From Porphyridium purpureum (Eukaryota > Rhodophyta > Bangiophyceae > Porphyridiales > Porphyridiaceae): DNA of 64,000 nt. Location: the NCBI GenBank assembly GCA_008690995.1, contig VRMN01000002.1:1240001-1304000 (forward strand), in the 5' to 3' direction. Of the stretch, positions 56,687 to 64,000 are shown piece by piece (position 1 is the first letter of the stretch; each line of letters begins with the position of its first letter). The translations under genes were made by a program, and so were the position numbers. The notes below the pieces were generated by a model that ran no database searches, had not been told where the DNA came from, and saw only the letters and a program-made list of their open reading frames with translations.

Positions 56687-59600
56687 CTACGCCGTATTAC
56701 TTGAAAGCAGCTTCATGACTGCAACATGGAGTTGCGTTTCGGCAACCTGCCCAGGGGTTTCAATTTGAGCCCGAAGCATCAGGTCCAACTTGGCTCGAAA
56801 TTCCCGAATCAAAGATGCAATCCGAGCATTGCCGTTAAAGTACATCCAGCCATCCATGACAAGCAAGTCGCGCTCGGCCCGGACGTCGATCGAGCCACCA
56901 AACAACAGCACGGCCATGGGGGGCACCACGCACAGCTGGCGAATATACGTCTTTGCACTGTCCGAGGAGCTCAAAGCTTGACCCGGTGTTCGAAGTTTAA
57001 CACCACCCACAAACTTTTCATGAAACACAAGCCAATCGCTTGCGAATGTCGCAGAGCTGAACGCCACACACTCTGGATGGATGAACACACGCTTGCCATG
57101 AGCATCTCGAAACTTGACCATTCGCGCGTCGGTGCCTCGCTTCTCCACAGTGCCATGTGCCGTCTTTTCAAACTTTTTCGGCTGTTCAGCTCGCACCACG
57201 TTGGGATACAATGCGGCACAGAGCAGTGACGAAACCAAACTCGAGCTTTGAGAATTGCTGTTTAGTACGCTCTCGTCATTCAAAGCCTGCGGAATGAAGC
57301 CAGCATCACCCAGCACTTTCTTCAGCTGCAGCCGTGTGTCCTCAATTGTCAATAAACCGCGACGCGATACAAAACGCGCCTCGCACCATTTGAACTGCTT
57401 GGAAATGGGCAGAGTCTTGCCATTCACGCACCAATCCTCGAAAATTCGAACAAAAGTAAGCGTGTCCGAGTTGGCCCACGCATACTTCTGCTTCGCGGCT
57501 TTGGCCTCGTCACGATTCTCAAACGAGATCGCAAAGGGTGGCTTCTCACTCAAGTACGCGGCAATGGTCAGACAGGGGTCCAAGGCGGAGAAAAGCGCAC
57601 CAAATATGATGAGCTTGCCTAAGCGCGCGTCCACAGGCAAAGACGCAAGATGCACACCCAATGATGTGAGCGACCACCCGACAGATTTTCCTTCTTCCTC
57701 CTTATTCACAATTGCACCTATCGCGCAGAGTGTTGCGATGGCATTTTCAACGGCCTGTTGCTCGGGCGGGTCGATTGCTTGCTGTAAAAAGGCAGAGACA
57801 TCAGGGCCGACGGATGAAACCGCAAGCGCTGTTAAAACAACGTGCTCCAAGTTAATGCGCTTGATTTCGGGCACTTGCTCTCTTCGCAAGACGGACTGGA
57901 AGGTGTTTCGCTTGACCAGTCTATACACGGTGCCCGGTTGCACGCGCCCCGCTCGACCTGCACGCTGCTGCGCACTGGCCCGCGAAATGGATGTCTCAGC
58001 CAGAATATTCATACCGTTGACGCCATGCTGCTCTTTCACACGGAGCGTGTCGATGACAAACACAATGTCATCAATGGTAATTGATGTTTCAGCCACGTTC
58101 GTCGCAAGAACCACTTTTCGTCGGTGCAGCGGCGGGCGCGAGAAGCAAAGTGCTTGCTTTTCCGCGCTCAACGACGCATGCAGTTCGACAACAAAAAGCG
58201 CTGAATACTGTGCAAGCCGCGCGCTGGCGACCGCAATATCCGATACACCAGGAAAGAACACCAGGATTGCCTGTTCACGATGCTCCGAATGCGTGCGATC
58301 GATGAAAAGCACCACCCGCTCGATAAGATCCACATTCACACAGAATTCATCAATCAGTGTCAACGTGGATGATTCTTGGTCCTGTGCCGAGCTCTTCGAA
58401 GCCTTAATGGTGTATCGATCGCCTGGAGCCAGCTTGTATTCTGTGGCTTGAACAACGTCTTCCAAGTACACTTCCTTCACCGGAAAGGTCCGTCCTTCGA
58501 TCGTCACGACAGGAATCCTCGCACTACCGGCCATGCCCTGCGGTGAAGTCGAAGCAAAGTAGGACGCGAACTTGTCGGCGTTCACCGTTGCACTCATGAG
58601 CACAATCTTGATATGCTTATTTTTGGCAAGAATGTGTTTCAGAAGGAGCAAAAGAATGTCGCTGTCCACGGCGCGCTCGTGTACTTCGTCCAGGATCAGC
58701 ACGGAAACGGAATCCAGCTCTGGCTCAAGATACAGTCGTCGCAATATCACACCTGTGGTGCAAAAGGTGAGCATAGTTGCTCGCGAGCGTTTGACATCCA
58801 TTTTCACCTGGTAACCGACAGAGCGACCAACAGCTTCGCCGCGCTCGGCCGCAACGCGCTCTGCAACAGAGATGGCGGCCAGACGTCGCGGCTGTGTGCA
58901 AACGATTTGTATTGCATGATCCGTGGTCTGCTGCGCATCGAGTAAGTGATCCAGAATGAACTGAGGAACCTGCGTCGTTTTCCCCGATCCTGTGGCCCCA
59001 CAGACAAGCACAACACGAGACTCCTGGAATGCTTCAAGGACACGAGCCTGCGCAGCCCAGGCAGGAAGAACCTTCCGTCTTTCGATCATTTCAGGCGGAG
59101 CACAAGTCCGCGGAACCCTTGATGCGGAAGCGCGGCCATGGTCTTTCTGGAGTGCCGCTGCCTTTTTCGTGATCGTTTTTCGTGATAGAGACGAATTGGC
59201 AGGCGTCACGGTAGCTTGTGTCTCATTGTCAGTGCTACCGGCATCGTCAGATAGATGCGCAAAGTACTGGGCTAAGAGCGAGTGGGAGCGCTCCTCTAGA
59301 TCTTGGATCCTTGCGCTTTGAAGCATACTGACCAGAAGATGGACCACTGGAGCAGCTTCTCCATCGTCGCACTCTATTTTCCCAGAATGTCCTGTAGTTT
59401 TAAAGTTTACCGCACGATGTGAAACCATTTCTGCTGCCATGGCTCGCAATACCATACGACGGAGCGCTTGGTCTGCGTCAGGGCATTCGGTGAGGACACA
59501 GACCGGCATAGACTCCGGATATCTCCCGTCGTGGTCATGGACAATCAGCGTGACACCGCTGGCTGACTTTTTCAGGAACGGAAGCTTGCGAAATTTCACG

Positions 59601-60796
59601 CGGCATCCCCACTGACCAGCAAGCAGGCCACAATTCATGCCTGCCTCAACGACAAAGTCAGCAGGCCCTGATCCGTCATGAGCACCGTAAATTGCCTCAA
59701 GCGCTTCAGCCTCCTGATCCTTCAGTTCCGCAAGCTCTTGTGCGGAACTTCTGAAGTCGCCATCAGGCGCGGATTTGGAAGCGGGGAGCCCTGCCAGACT
59801 CCTGAAGCAACTGGCCGCGGCGGCGTGTGCATTCTTCTGATTTTGTAGCATCGCCTTCTGTGCAGCCGCCATGCTAATGCAAAACGTATCCCGCAGCGTA
59901 CTGATCGCGGTGTTGAGTGCCACACTGCTGGAAGCTTCGCCCGACCGGAAGGCTACCACCTGCACATCCGCTTTCGGCGCGAAAGCAGAAGGTAACTGTT
60001 CTTCATTGAGATTTAACAAAAGCCAGTCGAGAACACGCTCATACTCAACAGAGTTTGCATGAAATACGCCCAGCTCAGCATCCATGCGATCAAACCCGGC
60101 TTTCGAGAGCCGTTTGACCACAGAACTCACGGCATCGGTGCTGGCGTCAGAAACTACGCGCGGCTCGCTATCGATGCGCACTGAGGCGAGTGCGTCTTCT
60201 ATAATCTGTCGCGACTGTGTCGAAAGTTCAACATTTGTATTCTTTGCCCTTAACACCGCGGTCTTCTTTGCGCTCTGCTCACGAGCGGCCTGCTTCTGAT
60301 CGTGGGCCTGCTTGGCTGCGTTTTTATGTTCCATGAGCGCGTCAAGCCGTTTCCACTCGTCTCGATATTCTGGCGCAATGAGCAGATGCAAAGCCTTGCC
60401 ATGCTCCAGAAAATGAAGCGCCGCGAGCGCGGCCCACTGTTCACCGGGCTTGGAGCCCACGACAGTGAATCCGGGTGGGTCAGTCGTATCGCTCGCCTTC
60501 TTCACCGTGCGCTTACCTGGAGGTATATGCACTTTGTACATTCCCTCGGCATCGCCCTCCCGCGTGGCCGGCTTCACAACGGGGCGTTTCCTATCTTGCT
60601 TTGTACACGCGTCTTTCAGCAGCTCCAACGGAGTCTTTCCCACCCATCCAGCCGAAGTCACCGCTGCTTGGCCCGACGCGGAACCGCTGGCGCTCGAATC
60701 TGCGGCGTCTTTCCCGGACTTGAGCACATTCCCGGACTTTCCAGAGAGCGAACTCACCACGGCTCCTCCCGAGCCTGTTCTCCCGCGCCTTCCCAT
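56687..60796 (-). CDS. DEAH-box RNA helicase, DHX29/DHX57 type with UBA-like and RWD domains
   Basis: The 1369-aa product has a low-complexity N-terminus. A UBA-like segment is at about 225-265 (LSKAGFDRMDAELGVF, VLDWLLLNLNEEQLP) and an RWD domain is at about 358-500 (EAEALEAIYGAHDGSGPADF). The DEAH core follows: CGATGSGKTTQVPQFILD near 598, TQPRRLAAISVAERVA, DEVHERAVDSDILLLLL near 700 and SATVNADKFASYF, then ATNVAETSITIDDIVFVIDT and QRAGRAGRVQPGTVYRL. The HA2 and OB-fold parts complete it. This order is that of DHX57 and plant DExH7, with the DHX29 initiation helicase close by. A role in translation or RNA remodelling is inferred. ATG 60796. Confidence 0.9.
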   Translation of the reverse strand: MGRRGRTGSGGAVVSSLSGKSGNVLKSGKDAADSSASGSASGQAAVTSAGWVGKTPLELLKDACTKQDRKRPVVKPATREGDAEGMYKVHIPPGKRTVKKASDTTDPPGFTVVGSKPGEQWAALAALHFLEHGKALHLLIAPEYRDEWKRLDALMEHKNAAKQAHDQKQAAREQSAKKTAVLRAKNTNVELSTQSRQIIEDALASVRIDSEPRVVSDASTDAVSSVVKRLSKAGFDRMDAELGVFHANSVEYERVLDWLLLNLNEEQLPSAFAPKADVQVVAFRSGEASSSVALNTAISTLRDTFCISMAAAQKAMLQNQKNAHAAAASCFRSLAGLPASKSAPDGDFRSSAQELAELKDQEAEALEAIYGAHDGSGPADFVVEAGMNCGLLAGQWGCRVKFRKLPFLKKSASGVTLIVHDHDGRYPESMPVCVLTECPDADQALRRMVLRAMAAEMVSHRAVNFKTTGHSGKIECDDGEAAPVVHLLVSMLQSARIQDLEERSHSLLAQYFAHLSDDAGSTDNETQATVTPANSSLSRKTITKKAAALQKDHGRASASRVPRTCAPPEMIERRKVLPAWAAQARVLEAFQESRVVLVCGATGSGKTTQVPQFILDHLLDAQQTTDHAIQIVCTQPRRLAAISVAERVAAERGEAVGRSVGYQVKMDVKRSRATMLTFCTTGVILRRLYLEPELDSVSVLILDEVHERAVDSDILLLLLKHILAKNKHIKIVLMSATVNADKFASYFASTSPQGMAGSARIPVVTIEGRTFPVKEVYLEDVVQATEYKLAPGDRYTIKASKSSAQDQESSTLTLIDEFCVNVDLIERVVLFIDRTHSEHREQAILVFFPGVSDIAVASARLAQYSALFVVELHASLSAEKQALCFSRPPLHRRKVVLATNVAETSITIDDIVFVIDTLRVKEQHGVNGMNILAETSISRASAQQRAGRAGRVQPGTVYRLVKRNTFQSVLRREQVPEIKRINLEHVVLTALAVSSVGPDVSAFLQQAIDPPEQQAVENAIATLCAIGAIVNKEEEGKSVGWSLTSLGVHLASLPVDARLGKLIIFGALFSALDPCLTIAAYLSEKPPFAISFENRDEAKAAKQKYAWANSDTLTFVRIFEDWCVNGKTLPISKQFKWCEARFVSRRGLLTIEDTRLQLKKVLGDAGFIPQALNDESVLNSNSQSSSLVSSLLCAALYPNVVRAEQPKKFEKTAHGTVEKRGTDARMVKFRDAHGKRVFIHPECVAFSSATFASDWLVFHEKFVGGVKLRTPGQALSSSDSAKTYIRQLCVVPPMAVLLFGGSIDVRAERDLLVMDGWMYFNGNARIASLIREFRAKLDLMLRAQIETPGQVAETQLHVAVMKLLSSNTA

Positions 60797-61014
60797 TTCT
60801 GTCGCGCAACAGCGCCCGACACAAGCGCTGGTCGTCGGGTCTGCACGTTTCCCCGAGCGGGCGGAGCTGCCGCGCCTTCGCGGATTCAAGAACTCGAGCG
60901 CAACGTGGGCACGACTCCAGCAGAGGTTCTGGAGGTCGCGCAGACGGCCCAGCGAGACTAACGATCGCACTAGCTCAGATTGAACAGCGGCGGTGTTGAT
61001 GGATCAGCTTTGTC

Positions 61015-61941
61015 ATGGGTCTAGGAGAGAACTCTCACGGCAAGAGCCGCGTGCGCGTGGCCAAGGTGGTGCGCCATGGTGATGGAACACAGGAGATTCA
61101 CGAATACAATGTAGCGATACAGCTGTATGGCGGAACGGAGCGTTCGTTTACGCACGGCGATAACTCGATGGTGGTCGCGACCGACACCTGCAAGAACCAC
61201 GTCTATTTGCTGGCCAAGCAGCACAGCATGAGTAGCCCGGAGCAGTTTGCGCTAGATCTAGCAGACCGCTTTCTTGACACCTACGCATTCGTTACGCAGG
61301 TGCGCGTGCGCGTGGCGAAAGCACCCTGGCAGCGCGTGGCGATTGGCGATGTCCCTCACCGCCACGGCTTCGTGCGCGGATCGGGTACGCACGCTGCGGA
61401 AGTACACGTGGTGCGAGGGAGCGGTGTACGTACACATGGTCGCGAAGCTCATCACGTGGCGGAACTCCTGAGCAAGCTGGAGCACGTAGATGTCCTCAAA
61501 ACCACTCAGAGCGGATGGGATGCTTTCCTGCAGGACAAGTATACAACTCTGCCACCCACAACGGAGCGCCTCCTTGCTACAACGGTAGAATGCACGTGGA
61601 AGGTTGATCTGAAGACGCTGGGCACGCGCACCTTCGACTACGCGGCTCTTTTTGAGCTGGTGAAGCGCACACTGTTTGAGTCGTTCTTTGGCAATCCGTT
61701 TACAGGGGTATACAGCCCGGGCGTGCAAGCCACCATGTACGCCATGGGTGAGGCCGTGCTCCAGCGCGCACCCCACGTCACGTCGGTCACCTTCAGCCTT
61801 CCCAACATTCATTTTCTGCCCTGCAATATCCCGGCGTTTGCCAAGGCTGGCATCGCATTCGATGACGATGTCTACATCCCCACAGATGAGCCGCATGGCC
61901 TCATCAAGTGCACAGTGACGCGTGCCACCAGCAAGTTGTAG
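61015..61941 (+). CDS. UOX: Urate oxidase (uricase), peroxisomal
   Basis: Uricase oxidises urate to 5-hydroxyisourate in purine breakdown, without cofactor. The 308-aa product has both T-fold halves. VVATDTCKNHVYLLA carries the catalytic Thr, preceded by the Lys in KSRVRVAKVVRHG. FVTQVRVRVAKAPWQR, the substrate-binding YSPGVQATMYAMGE, and LPNIHFLPCNIPAF with the active-site His also appear. The chain ends in SKL, a canonical type 1 peroxisomal targeting signal. Length equals animal and fungal uricases. ATG 61015; the divergent helicase gene starts 218 nt away. Intronless. Confidence 0.96.
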   Translation: MGLGENSHGKSRVRVAKVVRHGDGTQEIHEYNVAIQLYGGTERSFTHGDNSMVVATDTCKNHVYLLAKQHSMSSPEQFALDLADRFLDTYAFVTQVRVRVAKAPWQRVAIGDVPHRHGFVRGSGTHAAEVHVVRGSGVRTHGREAHHVAELLSKLEHVDVLKTTQSGWDAFLQDKYTTLPPTTERLLATTVECTWKVDLKTLGTRTFDYAALFELVKRTLFESFFGNPFTGVYSPGVQATMYAMGEAVLQRAPHVTSVTFSLPNIHFLPCNIPAFAKAGIAFDDDVYIPTDEPHGLIKCTVTRATSKL

Positions 61942-62029
61942 ACGCGTACGAAGCAAACTCATAGCGGTCTCGCCAAAACGTTCTGGGAATAGTTTAATGT
62001 CGTGCTCGGTGCCTCCTCGATCAGCCCGG

Positions 62030-64000
62030 CTAATACAAGTCATCAGATGCAATGGAGCAGGCTCTGGGTCGCGCGTGTTGGGATGGCATGCGTAGCTCGT
62101 CGATCAGGTGGGGCTCCACGACAGACTCTGTCGCCGTCTTGATACTGAGCTCCTCCAAGTACGTGAGCTGCTGCAGGCCCGCACAACGATCCCGAGCATT
62201 CCGCTGGGCCAGGCACATGCTCGGGCTCGCGGTTTGTTTCTGTGCAAGCCAAACAACCATCAAGCCCATGAACGCCTCTTTCGAACACGCCTTTTTCAAA
62301 AAGTCATGCTCGAGAAGCTCGTCCACAGTGGCTCGCTTGCTGGGCTCCATCTGACAGCACCGCCCGATGAAATTGTGCAATCCAGGGCTCGCATTTCCGA
62401 TCGCTCGTACCTGATATGTATCCAGCACCCCTTCCATTGCAATGCGAAACATGGCACGCAGCGTTTGGTCGCCGTAATACACGGGCAGCGTCGATATAAG
62501 TTCGACGGCCAAAATACCCACGGACCACACATCTACACCAGTGGTGTACCTGCGCCCACGAATAACTTCAGGCGCCATCCAGAATGGAGTGCCAATGACA
62601 CTCTTTCGATAGTCCTCGTCGTCGTCTAGCGCCACAGAGAAGCCCATGTCCGCTATCTTGACGTTCCCAGAGCTGTCAAGCAGGATATTGTCCGACTTGA
62701 TGTCGCGGTGCATAATCAGCCTGTCGTGCATTGCCTTGAGACCTTGTAGCACGTTTAAGAGAATGTACGCGATAAACTCATCACGAAGTCCTGTAATACC
62801 ACTGGCGGCCCGTTCTGCCTTAATTTGGCGACTGTTTAGTCGCATGTAAGATTTTCTGCCGTGCATGGAAGGATCCAATCCGGATTCGGCTGGGGTCGGG
62901 TCGGCGTGCTTCACATGCAGCGTCTTGAGCAAAGAGTAAAGGGAGCCACCATCCATGTATTCCATTTGAACCCATACCTTCTTCTCGCGACGAAAGCATT
63001 GGTGCATCGCGACCACATTTGGATGTTTCACCGTTCGCATGACGGCCATTTCTCGCACGACCAACATCATGTCATAGTCGTCGTCAATGGTGCAGCATTT
63101 GAGCGCCACAGCGCCCATGCCTTTGTGCAACGCCCGGTAAACAGACCCGCATGACCCAGCACCGATTTCAACAACGTCGGAAAACTGATTGTACCGCCGG
63201 TCGAAAGGATCCTCCGACTTCACGGTGACCGTTGCTAAAGCGCCAAGCTCTGGTTTTCTCTCTGATGCCTGCCTCCACATCACGATACCGCCGCCAATCT
63301 CATCTGCTATCATCCCCCGATTGCGAGCCTTTGACTTGGGCCTCGATTTACCTTCGTGCGTGGCGCTTTCACCTTCTGATTCAATTTCAAATCCAAGGTA
63401 ATCCTGCTTTCCGGTATCAGCGTCCATCTGCTGCAAACACATCAGGTCAGCAATCTGACCCTCCGATGCTGCATCGATCTCACGTTGAGTCACTCCTACG
63501 CGCAAGAGCAATTTTTCCCATTCCACAGGTAGTCCGGAAAATCCCGTGGGGTTTGTAGGGTCCACAGCCACGTGCGTCGTGTGCTCAAATTGGATGGGCA
63601 TACCGATGACCATATCCTTTGCCGGCTGAGGGCGCTTTGAGCTGGCTGCGCTTCGCAGGCGCGGGAAAAGTGCTTCAGGATTAGATGACGACTGCTCCTG
63701 AGGTTTGTCGACTGCAGGGTGAAATTGCTGCTGACTTTTGCTGTGGACGTCCGACATCGAGGTCGACTTACGATTCCACATTCTGGTCCTGGATGCTCCT
63801 CCCGCCGCCGCCGGGCCTGCAGCAGATGGAGGTGCATTCGACACTGCGGATACATTTGAACAAGCGTCCGATGAAAGCGGCAATTCAGACCCGACCTTCT
63901 TCCCTGCTGTCTGAGAGCTTGCGGTGACCTCGGTGCGGACTTTTCCTGGCTCCGCCGCAGTCAGAGAACGGGGTCTTATAGTTTTCGCTGCGGCCTGCGA
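62030..64000 (-). CDS. p21-activated (PAK/STE20) protein kinase, 5' end outside the window
   Basis: The frame is open to the right edge of the window, so the N-terminus is missing; 656 residues are visible. A CRIB/PBD domain for Cdc42/Rac/Rop binding reads GMPIQFEHTTHVAVD then FSGLPVEWEKLLLRVGVTQR. The kinase domain follows: IGAGSCGSVYRALHKGMGAV, VALKCC with the ATP Lys, HPNVVAMHQCF, HRDIKSDNILLDSSGNVK and GTPFWMAPEVIRGRRYTTGV, then DVWSVGILAVELI. The metal-binding DFG is replaced by DMG in KIADMGFS. The APE motif and the STE20 signature are intact. A conserved acidic and basic linker joins the two domains. Role in Rho-GTPase signalling is inferred. Confidence 0.93.
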   Translation of the reverse strand, partial: SQAAAKTIRPRSLTAAEPGKVRTEVTASSQTAGKKVGSELPLSSDACSNVSAVSNAPPSAAGPAAAGGASRTRMWNRKSTSMSDVHSKSQQQFHPAVDKPQEQSSSNPEALFPRLRSAASSKRPQPAKDMVIGMPIQFEHTTHVAVDPTNPTGFSGLPVEWEKLLLRVGVTQREIDAASEGQIADLMCLQQMDADTGKQDYLGFEIESEGESATHEGKSRPKSKARNRGMIADEIGGGIVMWRQASERKPELGALATVTVKSEDPFDRRYNQFSDVVEIGAGSCGSVYRALHKGMGAVALKCCTIDDDYDMMLVVREMAVMRTVKHPNVVAMHQCFRREKKVWVQMEYMDGGSLYSLLKTLHVKHADPTPAESGLDPSMHGRKSYMRLNSRQIKAERAASGITGLRDEFIAYILLNVLQGLKAMHDRLIMHRDIKSDNILLDSSGNVKIADMGFSVALDDDEDYRKSVIGTPFWMAPEVIRGRRYTTGVDVWSVGILAVELISTLPVYYGDQTLRAMFRIAMEGVLDTYQVRAIGNASPGLHNFIGRCCQMEPSKRATVDELLEHDFLKKACSKEAFMGLMVVWLAQKQTASPSMCLAQRNARDRCAGLQQLTYLEELSIKTATESVVEPHLIDELRMPSQHARPRACSIASDDLY

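Overview
This window looks like nuclear DNA of a unicellular photosynthetic eukaryote with very compact, intron-poor genes, most likely a red alga of the Porphyridium type. That is inference. It rests on purely eukaryotic families (SERRATE/ARS2, COP9 subunit 7, Rab1, TMCO1, PAK kinase, Kae1), a cyanobacterial-type MPBQ/MSBQ methyltransferase and an ascorbate peroxidase whose leaders begin Met-Ala-Phe, and the near absence of introns. Only two introns are supported, one strongly (Kae1) and one tentatively (a K+ channel). No rRNA, tRNA or CRISPR was seen.

Layout. 1-10 kb: a small unknown protein, adenosine kinase, a membrane-anchored alpha/beta hydrolase, SERRATE/ARS2, NTF2 and a decayed glycosyltransferase. 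10-18 kb: TMCO1, a small one-TM protein, a ZIF-like MFS carrier, aminoacylase-1, and a four-TM MARVEL-like gene followed by decayed copies of itself. 18-29 kb: a dense block with DDX55/Spb4 helicase divergent from CSN7, an SDR, molybdopterin synthase large and small subunits in tandem behind a phosphoglycerate-mutase-like gene, Kae1/OSGEP, ascorbate peroxidase and an MTFP1/MTP18 homologue. 29-33 kb: two tandem paralogous C2H2 zinc-finger genes.

33.5-44.5 kb is the accessory part. Two almost identical sodium/phosphate (PiT) transporter genes lie head to head on a large inverted repeat with arms of about 2.9 kb and a 432-bp spacer. Around it are a Tc1/mariner transposase fragment at both outer ends, two related fold-back elements, a Ty3/gypsy LTR-retrotransposon fossil, and a 5' fragment of a GCN2-like (RWD) gene. 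44.5-64 kb returns to ordinary genes: NMNAT and an unknown coiled-coil membrane protein sharing a symmetric palindromic promoter, a Ser-rich protein, a BK-like RCK K+ channel, Rab1, a decayed third zinc-finger copy, the MPBQ/MSBQ methyltransferase, a DHX29/DHX57-type DEAH helicase, peroxisomal urate oxidase, and a PAK-like kinase whose 5' end lies beyond the window.

The most interesting signals are: the PiT inverted duplication; a GTACAGTG/CACTGTAC motif that recurs upstream of genes, often as inverted pairs; divergent genes whose start codons overlap inside one CATG; the possible polycistronic PGM-MoaD-MoaE run; and a zinc-finger family with an unrecognised N-terminal domain and a fossil third member.
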